64,000 nucleotides of DNA from Raphanus sativus (Eukaryota; Streptophyta; Magnoliopsida; Brassicales; Brassicaceae): assembly GCF_000801105.2 (NCBI RefSeq), contig NC_079516.1, positions 10,168,001 to 10,232,000 on the forward strand, written 5' to 3'. Of this stretch, positions 21,843 to 33,772 are shown piece after piece. How positions within the stretch are numbered: position 1 is the first letter of the stretch; each line of letters opens with the position of its first letter. The translations under genes and the position numbers were made by a program. The notes beneath the pieces are model-generated. The model worked only from the letters and a program-made list of their open reading frames with translations. It was not told the origin of the DNA and did no database searches.

Positions 21843-22404
21843 GAATAAACAACTTCAGATATACAAAGCTCAAAGCATCATACGTCGTCGTCTAGTTTAA
21901 TCACAAAGAACTGAATAACTGAAACCAAAAGGTTTCTTTCTCTCAATCAGAACGCATTTCCTTAAAACTCTTTTGGATTTGGTTTGTTAAATGGTGTGTT
22001 TGATCGGAAAGGTACAGTTTTTGATTTCATCTACCGATTCCTTCGAAACTGATTAGGGCTGTTACTGGAAGAAGACAGATTATTACTCCCAAAATTAAAC
22101 CAAAACCGGTACAAAACCCGGTTACTCATGCTCGGTCAGTCGGTTCTTTTTAGCCAACGTTAAAAATTTCAGAAAGAAAACGATGATAATGGAGAAGAAA
22201 TTGATACCATTTTTATTTTTTCGGTTCAATTCTACGCAAGATTCGTAGAAAAACAATTAACCGAAACAAATTTCGAAGTTGGTGAAGCTATTATAATTTT
22301 AGATGATTGAATTTCAGTTTAAACCCAAACGAACCGATGAAAACCATTGGTATTTAACTATTTATACTAACACTATATGCAACGAGAGTGTTAAAACTTA
22401 AAAC
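21843..22404. repeat. Upstream part of segment copy B
   Basis: 22030-22350 is homologous to 24840-25070, upstream of U3 copy 3, with shared phrases such as 'aaccaaaaccggt' and 'tagaaaa'. This shows the duplicated unit extends well beyond the U3 gene. No gene is present. Confidence 0.6.
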
Positions 22405-22507
22405 AATGATTCAACTTTTGATTTAAGTGGAGTGAAGGTGTTGAAAAATAATGATTCAACTTTTGATTTAAGTGGAGTGAAGGTGTTGAAAAACAATGAT
22501 TCAACTT
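22405..22507. repeat. 45 bp minisatellite, 2.3 copies
   Basis: Units 'aatgattcaacttttgattt...' start at 22405, 22450 and 22495. The first two are nearly identical and the third breaks off after 13 bases. Confidence 0.9.
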
Positions 22508-22509
22508 AG

Positions 22510-23214
22510 GCTATGTTGATGTATACAAGATTTAAAAGTTAAATCCAAACATGTTCTTTTGGTGGTTAGTATTTACATTTAAATACAATATTAAATATGA
22601 TAAATTGTTTGTTTTTGATTGCTATTAGTTAATTAAAAATATTAAAAAGCACATGATCTATATCATTAATAAATAATTAATTATTCTATTTGAATAATAT
22701 GTTTAAAAATGCATTTATAACCAAAAAATTATTAAATTTGAATAAATTTCAAATTTAAAAAATTAAGTAAATATTTAAATTTTATAATATTTAATTAATG
22801 AAAAGAAAAAAACAAATTTGCGGTTTTGGCAAAAACAATATTTTGTGATTTTGAAAAGAAACTCAGGTTTTGTATTTTTAACCGGAAAATCCAATTTTGT
22901 AATTTGATGAAAACATAAAAATTTATTATTTTGTTGAAAAAATTGAACTTCACAGCTTTGGATAAATACATTAGTTAATGGTTTTAGCAAAAACTATTAT
23001 ATGATTTTGGCAAGGAACCTGATTTAGTAATTCTGATTACAATTTTAGTTGAAAAACTCGATTTGATAATTTTATCGGAAACACACAATTTTTGAGGTTT
23101 AGTTATAAACTGATTTTACGATTTTACCAGAAACTACAAGTTTTTGGGTTTTGGCATAAAAATTTGATTTTACGGTTTTACAAAGAAAATTCAAATTTTC
23201 TGCCATAACAAAAT
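22510..23214. repeat. AT-rich intergenic DNA with a degenerate short-period repeat
   Basis: 22815-23205 consists of loosely repeated 'ttttggcaaaaacnngattttgngattttg' phrases, a low-complexity repeat frequent in Brassicaceae genomes. No gene is present. Confidence 0.5.
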
Positions 23215-23758
23215 AACAGCTGGTTCCACACCAAAACTTATAAGAAGAAATGAACTATATATATTCTATTGGATTCAAGGTGCATGTATATATTATTACA
23301 CTCTAAAGTGGAAACAAGTTAGCTTAATATTCATAAAGGTTCAGACGTTCTAACATAAGACTCTTCCAACATAAACCATTATGATTGTAAAACAATACTC
23401 TTACACATCTCTGAATCCAGAAATAAACATAAAACTAGAATGAAGGCTGTGAACAGAAGCTTACTTCTGCGCCTAGCACGTAATCCTGCAGTTGCACTGA
23501 AGAATGTCCAAAAGGACAACGGATTCTTGGAATCACATTAAACTCTCTGACAATGAACCGACGCTTGAGGGTTTGTGTGATCAATGTCTATACAGTGTGG
23601 TACTGCTTTTTGCATCCACACACCACTATTTCCGAAGAAGAGGCAATATTTCTTAGAAGTAACAAGAACCAGTGATTTAGGCAGAACATGAACATCAAGG
23701 GGTTTTCTACTTTTCTTCCAGCTGGGTTGAGCGAGAGTCATAAGAACAAAAAAAGGAA
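23215..23758. repeat. Copy C of the LRR-RLK 3' flank segment
   Basis: 23260-23520 matches 15490-15690 (same 'actagaatg' and 'gaatgtccaaaagga' phrases). It ends at U3 copy 3. No gene is present. Confidence 0.65.
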
Positions 23759-23974
23759 GCCTGTCAGACAACCGTGTGACCACTCCGGAGAGGTCAAGAC
23801 CAAGCCGGATAGCGATCCTCTACAGTGCGGATAGTCCGAGGACAATCGTGGCCGTTAATCACACTCAGATCGCACGGCCTTGATTCATCAACCAGGTTTA
23901 GGGGCATGTCTCCTTAGAAATCAAGGATACAGGGGTATGAGCCTATAGAACAGATCCTGTTCAAGTAAGGTCGT
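23759..23974 (-). ncRNA. U3: U3 snoRNA, copy 3
   Basis: The same 216 nt RNA with intact 5' domain and box D. It has small changes (AAGGCCGTG for ATGCCCGTG beside box C, and TACCCCTGTA for TACCTCTGTA in the 5' region). TATATA is present at 24003-23998. The USE has decayed to CTCCCATACCGC (24040-24029). A T7 terminator follows. It may be weakly expressed or silent, because the plant USE is essential for snRNA promoter strength. Confidence 0.88.
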
Positions 23975-23997
23975 GACATATACCTTCTTCTCTGCGA

Positions 23998-24040
23998 TAT
24001 ATAAACAGTATGGCTTCTTTGTAGACAAGCGGTATGGGAG
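23998..24040 (-). promoter_or_regulatory. U3 copy 3 promoter: TATA intact, USE degraded
   Basis: CTCCCATACCGC replaces RTCCCACATCGG at the position equivalent to the USE of copies 1 and 2, with several mismatches. The TATA box and spacing are kept. Confidence 0.75.
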
Positions 24041-24183
24041 GAAATAAATAAGTTCGCATACGGCATATCCAATACTCTGCCGTATTTAAAAACTCAACAC
24101 ATTAATGCCACATACGCTGTCGTTTAGTTTAGCTCAATGTATTACATGAGATTGTTCTTTCAATAGTCTAAAAAAGTTCTTTT

Positions 24184-24462
24184 TTTTTTATTTTTTTGAT
24201 AAACCATATCGGCTGATCCGGTCGGTCTCGGGAGGAACGCACTTAGTGCTACAGAGTGGACTGACTACCACACTGCCTAACCCAAGTTTGGAATACCTTC
24301 CGACTAATGCCAGGGAATGAACCGATCATATGTTACGATCCACCATGTAAACTATTTGGACCAAAGTCCAAGCGCAGACTGGCCAAGTGATGATAATTTA
24401 GTTCCCAGAGAAAATCGAACCCAAAACTGATATGGGTACACACCAAGTCCTAAGAGATTGCC
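24184..24462 (-). mobile_element. tRNA-derived SINE with 17 bp target-site duplication
   Basis: Minus-strand orientation. It starts GGCAATCTCTTAGGACTTGG (box A-like), has a box B-like GGTTCGATTTTC about 40 nt in (24422-24411), and ends in TTTATCAAAAAAATAAAAAAA. It is framed by the direct repeat 'tctaaaaaagttctttt' at 24167-24183 and 24463-24479, a perfect 17 bp target-site duplication. At about 280 bp it has the size and layout of a Brassicaceae SINE; the family is not identified. The perfect duplication points to a young insertion. Confidence 0.85.
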
Positions 24463-24479
24463 TCTAAAAAAGTTCTTTT

Positions 24480-24650
24480 AATAGCATCTTCCGAACTGGT
24501 TACTTCACAACCCACAAGGTACATTACTGGTTTATCTTTTATTCTTATAGTTTCCTGGACGTTTGTTGCCAGAGATAAAAACTCTCTAGAAGACAAAATC
24601 TCTGTGATGCAGGTTGAATATTTCACATCATCCAAAATTGCATTTTTCAC
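24480..24650 (-). other. Unidentified coding-like fragment interrupted by the SINE
   Basis: The minus-strand frame reads MKNAILDDVKYSTCITEILSS and continues through SLATNVQETIRIKDKPVMYLVGCEVTSSEDAIKRTF before entering the SINE. The composition looks like a real protein and a splice acceptor-like 'catttag' precedes it, but no continuation was found on the other side of the SINE and I do not recognise the family. Probably a gene relic. Confidence 0.35.
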
Positions 24651-24659
24651 CTAAATGAC

Positions 24660-25194
24660 AAAATCAAATAACTATTTAATTTCCATAATCAAAAGAAAAT
24701 TTGCAATAAGCAGCCTCTCATACAAAATTTATAACACATTTGAGTATACCCCAAAAAATAAGAACGTGTATCAAGCTTTACATGCTCTGTAATTAGTTTT
24801 TAGTTTCTTTTTCGTCAGTAACAAGTCAATACCAATTCCTTAGAAACTGGAGCTGCTACTGGAAGCAATGTAATTCTTTTCCAAACTATAACCAAAACCG
24901 GTTACTCGAAAATGGAGCAAGAAATTTATATCATTTTGAATTTATAGGTTAGATTCTACATAAGCTCGTAGAAAACCATACTAACCCAAAACAAAGTTTC
25001 AGTTTGGTGAACCTATATAGAATCAAGGTGACTGAATTTCAATTTGAACTCAAAACGAACTTATGCAACATGAACATCTCAATGTCCTTAGTATTGAAAA
25101 TCAAAGAGAAGATTTGATACAAAACCCATAATTGAACTAAATCGGGACCATGCCAGTAGAGAACTAAAGTACAAAACCAATAAAAATATCCTTT
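24660..25194. repeat. Upstream part of segment copy C and RPAC43 3' flank
   Basis: 24840-25070 is the counterpart of 22030-22350. No gene is present. Confidence 0.5.
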
Positions 25195-27388
25195 TCAGGA
25201 GAGAGTAGCGATAACACGTTCACATTTAGTTTCCAAAATCTTGACAGCTTCAGTGAAGAGAACATCCGGAGGCATTGATCCAGTTGACTCAATCTTAACT
25301 GTAACAAAAAAAATACACAAAAAAACTCAATTACGTTATTCTATATAATGAACTCCAGAGCAAAAACGAATGTGTTTTTTTATTCTTGCTTACATATAAA
25401 ATGGTTCTTGACACGTCGAAGAGCCACATTCTCTACCCATTCTTTTTCTCGACCCACATTCTCTATCCATTCTTTTTCTTCTTCGTCTTTGTTTCTATCC
25501 TCTCCATAATTTTTCCTCACGCATTGCCTACACAACGTGCACTCACGTGGCCGTGCTACCCTTGCCCTCTTCCTACCTGTTTTTCCATTTCCTCAAAGTC
25601 AGTTATGATCATCCAACAGACAACAGCAGAGAGAGAGAGAGAGAGAGTGTTGGTTGCAGCCAACTGTCATCATCCTCTCCTATTTTTTAAAAAGGATTTT
25701 TTACTTTACCATTGCCCATGTCTTCAATGTCAAAAACCTTCTGCGGGCAGGCTTTTACGAGTCGTTCAGCATCTTCATCCTCAACTTCCCTTAGTAGAAT
25801 AACCTAAAAGATATATTATTACCAAACAATAAGCATTACAAGAAAGACTAGGATGAGAGGCAAGACTGAAGCTCTGAGGTTATATATAAACTTGTCACCT
25901 CAGGAAGCATCCGATACCAAGCCGTCGCTACTGGTGACCACTTTGCATGTGTTTTACCAATGCCCTTAACCGCATGAGCCTCCAGCTCAATCTCCTACAA
26001 AATAAAGATAAAAAAAAATGAGAGGAGGCAAGTGTTTTGGTTCATATGAAAGTTGTGACTTGTAACAGTACATGACCAGGGCCGAGTTTTGCGATCAATA
26101 TGTCAGGATAGCTCGGAGAGATATTACTATCCTTAGCAGCAAATTCAGGGAAGGAATCTTTTTGGCTTCGGCTGAAGGAAGTATAAGTTTTTGGCTTTGA
26201 GTTTGAATCTCCTGATTCTTTAACCAACTCACTCCCATTTGGTAACCAAATCAGTTCCTTTGTTAAAACTGCGACAAAAGAAAGACAGCAGAGCACTCTT
26301 CATGAGAGAAGAGATAGAGCTATCAATGAGGATACCAAAGAATGTAACATTTTACCTTTCTTACGTCCTTCACCTTTTGCACATTTCGCGTGGAGTTTGA
26401 AAACGATGGTGTTCTTTTCATTTGGCTGGTCGTTTTCTATGTACACATAGATAAAGAACTAAACTGAGAAACATATGTAATTGGTTAAAGAGTTGGATCA
26501 ATCAAATGCTACTTACCAGATAAATAGTCGAAGAGCTTGGGGTCTGCGGCAATAGGAACAAGACCCATCCTCTGAGCAAGAACTTCATCTTGAACAATGG
26601 ATGTATTGTTTGCTATAAACACTTTTTCAAAAGCCATTGTAGGAAGCTTTTCATCAAGAAGAATAGAAAAAAAACACCTTAAAAACAAAACAAAAAAGAC
26701 TAAAAGAATCATCAAAGGTTCAGAGAGGTTAATTTGAGAGAGACCAACCTCAGCTAGAAGGATCCTTCTGAAGGCATTGGCGATTGCTGCATCAATACCG
26801 ATCATATCGAATGTCAATTCCATGCCATCTTTTGAAAGTTCGATCACATCGACTTTGAAATTATCAGAGAAGTTTTCGAGTTTTACACTGTTGTCAACTC
26901 CCACACCATTATAGGCACCCGAGTAAGCGATACTCGTCGTCTACAAGAACACACACAAAGATTAAAGACTTCACCTTTTAAAAAGATCATTACTTATATA
27001 TCTTTTTGGCAAAGAGAAGAGACCAAACATATGACACTTGCCGTCTAAGGGAACACACACACAAGGATTAAAAGACTTAACTTTTAAACAAAAACTACAC
27101 AATATCATTTTAATTTTGACGAAAGAAACCAAACCCACTTTGTATTCTTGTAAGACTATAAGACCCAACTCACAAAAATTAAAGCTTTTTGAAAGTAAAG
27201 TAAAGAGAGAAAGAGAAGGGAGTTGGTACATGAATAGGAGCGTCTTCTTCACAGAGGACACGAGTTCGCTGGAGTTGAAGATGCGGAGGAAGTCCTGTAG
27301 GGATGTCGGGGAGATCCATTATGTTGAAATTCTTGGCGAATGTCTTTTCTTCCTCAGTCACTATCCTCTTTTCTTTTTTGGTAGTCAT
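25195..27388 (-). CDS. RPAC43: DNA-directed RNA polymerase I and III subunit RPAC43 (AC40 homologue)
   Basis: Nine exons on the minus strand join in frame: 27388-27230, 26940-26749, 26646-26517, 26436-26356, 26268-26072, 25994-25899, 25803-25710, 25576-25394 and 25298-25195, giving 411 residues. The protein starts [14 protein letters not shown] and contains the alpha-subunit-like dimerisation motif [25 protein letters not shown], then [22 protein letters not shown] (the D-insert domain follows), a cysteine cluster ECTLCRQC and a final dimerisation helix [20 protein letters not shown]40 pairs with AC19 as the assembly platform of Pol I and Pol III. Exon 8 is unusual: an acidic insert ([18 protein letters not shown]...) makes the protein longer than the Arabidopsis protein (about 385 residues), partly through an in-frame 30 bp tandem duplication. 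Position fits At1g60620. Confidence 0.9.
25424..25483 (-). repeat. In-frame 30 bp tandem duplication inside RPAC43 exon 8
   Basis: 'ccacattctcta' starts at 25424 and again at 25454. On the minus strand this gives [10 protein letters not shown] followed by [10 protein letters not shown], two near-identical 10-residue units in the insert before LRRVKNHFI. Confidence 0.85.
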
Positions 27389-28940
27389 CTTTCTTTGCAG
27401 TGAGTGGGCAACTCCGAAGTTTTAGGGTTTTAGATGAGGAGTGGGAGATGAATTTTCGACTTCTAGATGCGTTTCCTAGTCTGAGTTTTGATCAATCTCT
27501 CTTTTTTTTCTTTATGATTCCTTCGGCTCTTCTTTATTTGTTTTCCCGTTCTGAACTGAACTGGTGGAGTTGTGTGAGAAACAGAAAAAAAAACAGCAAG
27601 CGAAACTCGAGAAGGTTAAAACGGCGGTTCGTGTGATGAGAATCAAAAGAGCGACAGAAAGCAGTGGAAAGAAGTTAACTAGGGTTATCGACACGTGTTT
27701 AATCCTTCTAAAGGAGGGTTCTCGTGTTCATTTTTTTTTCTTGTTGAAATAATTCTACTTTTTTTAAACTCTATATTAGTTAATTAATTAAGATTTATAT
27801 TTATCATTAAATTAAAAATACTGTATAAATAAATAAACAAATATTAACAAATTTCAATGAGAACAACATACTTAAATTATCTTACCAATATAAAATATTC
27901 AGTTTACGTTATTAATTTCCATAATTTTAAGGTGAGTTATTATTTTTAATAATACACGATATGAATGTACTAAGTAACAAATTAGTTAATCATTGAACAT
28001 ATATATACACACATATATGTCGTAAATATAAATTTTATAATTATGTTAAATATTTATATAATTTCAATATTAAACAATTATATTCTTAACTAAATCATTT
28101 ATACACGACGAACATTAAATACATTTTATTTTGAAAATCACAAGCATTGTCAGAGTAAAATATATCAAAAAGATAGAAATTATTAAAATGTTAAATAACG
28201 TGAAACAATTGGATGTTTATCAGTTATTTGTAAAATTTTATCAGGTTTTATGTCTTTTTCTGCTAAATATTTTTGATAACTTTTAATATAATTATCTCAA
28301 AAGAATCCTTTTGTTATAACTTTAATTGTCACAGTCACCAGGCGCTTGTGGTCTGGTATTAAAGAGTTTACGGTTGTGAATTTCGTTATCTAGGTTTTTC
28401 CGGCTACTTATTAAAATAGGGTGAAAAATGTGGTTCCTCTAGATGTTTTCGATGAGCTCTCTAGCTTAACTCTGGTGGGACGATTATTAGACACTAATCA
28501 GATTTCTTTCGAAGACATCTGAATACAAGAATCATACAAAAATAATTTAATTATTACTAGAGAGAAGATTTTATCCAAAATTTACATCTTGTAACTAAAC
28601 AATAGAATTTAATGCATTGATACTCAACATAAATATTAAATTTGAATAACTTATAAGATTAGTTTAATTTTTTTAATCAGATTGGATAATTCTGTTTATC
28701 CTTTTTTAAAAAAATTGGATAATTTAAATGAAAATCATATTAAATTATAATTTGTTGAATAGCCCACTATATATTAATTGAAAAATCACTTAAGTGATTT
28801 TTGATTATGTGTCAATCATAGGTGAACTCTTAATTTTTTTTTATAATTTGATTGGTTGACGATTTTTAATTTTTATTTATTTTAATTAGATCTAAAAAGA
28901 AAAAGTAAGTTTATAACCAATTAATATCACTTGGCAAATA
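27389..28940. other. RPAC43 promoter, a coding-like scrap, and AT-rich DNA
   Basis: At 27564-27720 (plus) a frame reads ELCEKQKKKQQAKLEKVKTA and on to VMRIKRATESSGKKL. It looks like part of a helical protein, but no start, splice partner or family could be assigned. From 27750 the DNA is very AT-rich and gene-free. Confidence 0.4.
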
Positions 28941-28949
28941 AACTACATA

Positions 28950-29775
28950 ATATTAAAAATAATGATTTATGGTAACTAATTTTTGAAATCATAGAAAGAG
29001 TATTAATGTTGATCAGTTTTTATATTTATAAAATACATAAAATAACAAACGACAAACAATTTATATAAATCGATATAATAATTTTATATTATTTTTTTCA
29101 TCAACTGAAACATACTCATCTAGACTCTGACAAAATAATTGTATATTCTTATTTAAAACATTATATTTGTATATTAATTATTATAATAACTATTAACGTC
29201 TTATAAGTTCATATATGCTTTACAAATCACTTATAAGAATATCAATATTTTTATAAAATTGTTTATCTTGACTTATCATATATTTTAAATTATTATAAGA
29301 GGTTCAGGTTGTAAGTCATATATGAATATGTAGTTTTATGTTCTTATGTAATTGGATATGAATATGTCATTAATATTGATCAATTTTTATATTTATAATA
29401 AAATATATAATATTATTAATAATGATTTATGGTAACTAAACTTTGAAATTAGAGAAAGAGTATTAATTTTAATCAGTTATTATATTTATAAAATACATAA
29501 AATAACAAACGACAAAAAGTTTATACAAATTGATATAATAATTTTATATTCTTATTTATAATATTATATTTGTATATTAATTATTATAATAACTATTAAT
29601 GTCTTATAAATTCATATATGCTTTACAAATCATTTATAAAAATTATAAATACATTATAAAATTGTTTTTCTTGACTTATCATATATTTTAAATTATTATA
29701 AGAGGTTGTAAATCATATATGAATATGTAGTTTTATATTCCTATGTAATTGGATATGAATATGTAGAGAATGTGT
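28950..29775. repeat. Tandem duplication, ~460 bp units, AT-rich
   Basis: Unit 1 (about 28950-29365) and unit 2 (about 29410-29770) share long blocks: 'aataatgatttatggtaact', 'ataaaatacataaaataaca', and 'taagaggtt' followed by 'catatatgaatatgtag'. They differ by substitutions and indels. No coding potential was seen. Confidence 0.75.
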
Positions 29776-29943
29776 AACAATTATATTGTTTTAACTTTTA
29801 ATCTTATTAAAGACATAAAACTTTTTTTTGTCAGCAAACTTTAGCTACAAATTATTTAAAAATAAAAAAAAATTAAAACTATACACCTTCAAAACTTAAA
29901 AAAAATTTAAAACTATACTACCTACAAAACTTAAGTAATATGT

Positions 29944-30163
29944 GGAAACTCCCTTGGTTCAGTGGGTTTCAATTCCTATTGAAGACGAAATTATACGTTA
30001 ATGGAGAGAAGGTTTACAAGAGATCTGCAGTAAGGCGCAAATGGTACCGTAAAGAGTGGATCCGATAGGGCAGCTCATAAGTAGGTAGAATTGTCGGCTT
30101 TAGAATTGTCTGTAATATTTTCATAGTTTGTAATACCATAATTATCCAGCATTAAAAAAAAGA
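29944..30163 (+). mobile_element. SINE-like retroposon
   Basis: Box A-like 'ttggttcagtgg' and degenerate box B-like 'gggtttcaattcc' near the 5' end, then a body ending 'ttgtaataccataattatcc' and 'agcattaaaaaaaa'. The 3' text is typical of Brassicaceae SINEs. No clear target-site duplication was found. Confidence 0.5.
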
Positions 30164-31542
30164 ATTATGAATATCATATATAACTAATTTTACAAATTTT
30201 AAACAAAATACTAACAGATATTTAAATAGTCATATTCATTTTTTACAAAAAGATTTTTCTTATAAAAATATTTAATGAAAAACACATATTCAACTTTTTA
30301 GTGATAAAAAATATTTTTAATTTGAAAAGTTATTATAAATATATTGTTACAAAACATTCAAATCCTATCGATCAAGAAGTCAACTCATCATATAGGTAAA
30401 CAAGCCTATCTTATCTTTTTTTTTTTGTCATCAAGACTCATATAGACTCCTCACACCAAACATAATCCTATCTTATCCTAAAATCGGAAATAATGAAGTA
30501 TCCGGGAAACACCCGCAAAATTGTAGGCATCCACCTAATCTATATATTATATGCACATGATGCCGGACTATCATCTAATTTTAAATAGTGAACTGGTCAG
30601 TAAAAGATCTAAGAAGCTTTTCTAATTGAAAATGGTACTGTTTCTTTTGTTCTTAAAAGGAAAAGAAAAACTTTGAAGAGGAAAAAAATGAAAAAAATGC
30701 AGAAAGTGGAGTGATTGTGATTGGCGTCACGAGGCACAACTCAATGTGCAGAACCAATACCCACCTGCACCAGTTATTATCATTCTCAAAACTTTATTAT
30801 TTTTGTTCTTTGGGATCCTATTTATATTTTCAAGATTCCTATCGATTATTTTTAAAAATTTATTATTGTCGATTTTGGCAGCCAACTTCTCCCACTTCTT
30901 CACCATTGTGACCCGCTTTCTCACGTCCCATCATTCATTTCATCCGTTTCTTTTCTTCTTTTATTCTTTCTTCTTCATCTTCCCTTAAACTACATTCTTT
31001 TTTCTACCATTTTTCAAATCATCAGATGTGTTTCTGTACGTTTCAAGAAATCCATCTCCTTCTCAAGATTCTCAATCGCAGTTAATTGGCTCCTGTCGAT
31101 TCCTTGTTTCCTTTTTGCAGGTATTTATTTATTTTTCTCTGAACTTAATGATCGGAAAAGAATCAATCTTTGATTTTCTTTCATTTTTTTGTGTGTATCG
31201 CATCGTTAGATAAGGTTGAAAATTTTCTTCTGTAAATTGGATGAATCTTCTGATTTGATATGGGCAAAATCTCTAAACGGTATCCTTTATTACAAAGTTG
31301 CCATGTTCGTGAGATTTGATTATTATTTAGTTTTTAATTATTCAAATGAATCTTTGACCAGTGCCAATTAATCAAAATATGGTTCATGTATCCCCACTTA
31401 ATAGGCGAGATCATAGAAACTTAATTTCAAAGATGCAAAACTTTATTCTCCATATATTTCGTTATATTTAGTTGACCATCTGCTTGTTTATAAAGAATCA
31501 AGCAAAAGTGTGGAAACTTTTAACGGTTGAGCAATTGAGAAG
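30164..31542. other. Intergenic region and leader of the RING gene
   Basis: AT-rich up to 30640. From about 30930 pyrimidine-rich leader sequence is followed by a likely 5'UTR intron (ttttgcag|gtattt region near 31120 or a donor there; acceptor not certain). No other gene is present. Confidence 0.4.
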
Positions 31543-32852
31543 ATGTTGGGAGGCAACAATGACAACAACCCTTTACCGCAGGGTAGCCAGTTTCACTACC
31601 AATCAAACACTTCCCTGAATCAGCCTCACTTGCTTGGAACCAGTAAGTTTCTTGATTTTTCTTTTGTTACAATTTTTATAATAAAGCTAAAAGCTTTTTT
31701 TTCCTTTTTGTATGTGGTTACAGTGAACGCTGGTTGCACTATTGATCCTGTAAACTACTTTGCTAATGATAACCGTGTTCCAATGATTCCGAATATCAAC
31801 AAACGCGCTAGGGATACCGAGATCATACAGAGACAGCAGAAGCTGCAGATCTCTTTGGACTATAACTACAACAACAACAACAATAGTGTTGTTCAAAATG
31901 AAGTCGCAAAGCATAACTTAGTGTCAACTGGTCTGAGACTATCTTATGACGACGATGAGCGAAACTCTTCTGTAACTTCTGCAAATGGAAACATCACAAC
32001 TCCAATGTTTCAGTCACTCGGTGACGGTATCAGGTTGGACTTTGATAGACAGAAAGAAGAGCTTGATCAGTTTATCAAATTCCAGGTACTCATTCTATCT
32101 CCAAATCTTATGTTATTTCTTTCTTATATATATATATATATCCGTTCCATGTATCCTACGGGACCTGAGTTCGAATCCGCCTACACTCAGATTATCACAG
32201 TGCGTGGCCACCGGGGCTTTCACATTCTCTCTCCTGAGAATGGTTTATCATTTTTTTTTATATATATCCAATGTTGTTCTCTCTTTGGAAACAGGGGGAC
32301 CAACTGGCGAAGGGTGTGAGAGATATAAAACAGAGACATATCACGTCTTTTGTCACGGCCTTAGAGAAGGAGGTGAGCAAGAAGCTGCAAGAGAAAGACG
32401 AGGAGATCAAAAACATGAACAAGAAGAACCGGGAACTCGTGGAGAAGATAAAACAAGTGGCGGTGGAATCTCAGAACTGGCATTACAGGGCAAAGTACAA
32501 TGAATCTGTGGTTAATGCCTTAAAGGTAAATCTGCAACAAGTGATGATGTCACATGGAAACAACATCAATGCAAGTGGTGTATTAGCTGATCATCATCAT
32601 CATCAGCACCAAGTGAAAGAAGGGTTCGGGGATAGCGAGATTGATGATGGAGCAGCTTCATACAACCACATGAACATCCCGCGGGTACCAAACACTGGGA
32701 TGAGATGCAAGTCGTGTAAGGTAAAGGAGGTTTCTGTCTTGCTTGTACCGTGTAGGCACTTGAGTTTGTGTAAAGACTGTGATGCGTTCACTGGTGTTTG
32801 TCCTGTTTGTCAGTCTTTGAAAACTTCTAGCGTTCAAGTCTTTTTCTCATGA
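31543..32852 (+). CDS. SBP/BOI-type RING-finger protein (S-ribonuclease-binding family, At1g60610-like)
   Basis: Three exons, 31543-31642, 31724-32085 and 32295-32852, give 339 residues. The N-terminal half is Asn/Gln-rich (MLGGNNDNNPLPQGSQF; YNYNNNNN). Then comes the family's conserved helical core: RLDFDRQKEELDQFIKFQ joined to GDQLAKGVRDIKQRHITSF, then a coiled coil to about residue 235, a His-rich patch (HHHHQHQ), and a C-terminal C3HC4 RING (CKSC...PCRHLSLCKDC...CPVC). BOI/BRG proteins of this family are E3 ligases acting in defence, cell death and gibberellin/DELLA signalling. The RING cysteines and histidine are complete and the ORF is open, so it should be functional. Confidence 0.88.
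32128..32270 (+). mobile_element. SINE-like fragment inside intron 2 of the RING gene
   Basis: 'gacctgagttcgaatccgcc' (about 32162) is a good Pol III box B. The following 'gtggccaccggggctttcac' and a poly-T tract are foreign to the intron, and a TATATATA run precedes it. No box A or target-site duplication is clear, and it is not a complete tRNA gene. Confidence 0.45.
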
Positions 32853-33772
32853 GAAGAATCCATGAAATAGAGTCCCCGTCTTCAATCTTTTGAAAAGTTA
32901 ATTATGGAGAAAGATGATCATATTTGTATGTGATTTTGATGATGAGTTCAAGATAAAAAAGTTGCTCGAGTCTTTTGCCTTTTGCCACTGAAAACCATGT
33001 AACATGAGCCTGCCGTTTAGTAGTTACTATGCCAGATATTCTTTGAAATTAAATTTTCAGTCTGGAAAGTGATACACATTGAGTTTGATTGAGACGTCAA
33101 GGCTGTGGATTGAGATTCTTGATTCATTGATGAAAGAAACTAATCTCCAATTGATGTTTTATCTGATTTCTTTCATCGTTCTCAGAATACTTTTTCCGAA
33201 GTAAGAGGGGATTGATTCATAGACCTGCTAAACTGATTTTGAGCATTAGGGAAAAGATGTATATGCTTAAATATATTAATTATTTTAAATTTAGTGTATA
33301 CAAAAATATTCAAAATATTTAAATTATTATTTTTATTTTAGATTTTAAAAAACTTAAAATATATATGAATTAAAAAAACAATTTAAACAGATTATCAGAA
33401 TTCCAGTCAAATCCAAATCGAATCTCATCCAAAATTTATAAATACCAATGAGGCTGAAATTTTCAACACTCAAAAACGGAATGGGTAAACCATCGTAAAA
33501 CTTCAGCAATCACAAAAAAAAAACACACTCTTGATTACATTTATATATGTCAAAGGCCCAGCCGAGGCCCATATTCTATTTGCATTTTATAAAAGTACAC
33601 GTGAACCTCACGTGATTTTATCTTCTTCATGTGTTGTCTACTTGTCTCATCCACTTGATCTCTCACTTCTCTTCCTCAAAATCGGACATTCAAACTCTTG
33701 TCAACTTCACTGGACATACAAATCCAAACACTTTGTCTCTGTTTTTTTTTTTACATTTGAAGGTTTTAACTA
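32853..33772. other. 3' flank of the RING gene and promoter of ABC4
   Basis: AT-rich from 33240 to 33420. Pyrimidine-rich leader from about 33600. A G-box-like 'cacgtg' lies at 33599-33604 with a second 'cacgtg' at 33609-33614, plausible light-responsive elements for a plastid gene. No extra gene is present. Confidence 0.45.
33599..33614 (+). promoter_or_regulatory. Paired G-boxes (CACGTG) upstream of ABC4
   Basis: Two CACGTG hexamers ten bases apart ('cacgtgaacctcacgtg'), about 170 bp before the first ATG. G-boxes bind bZIP and bHLH (HY5/PIF) factors. This fits a chloroplast biogenesis gene, but binding is inferred. Confidence 0.5.

Noticed and set aside
26971..27261. Extra minus-strand frame within RPAC43 intron 1
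   Set aside because: Intron sequence; exon 1 and exon 2 junctions join perfectly without it.
32150..32200. tRNA gene inside the RING gene intron
   Set aside because: Only a box B-like motif; no cloverleaf arms or box A can be drawn. Better explained as a SINE fragment.
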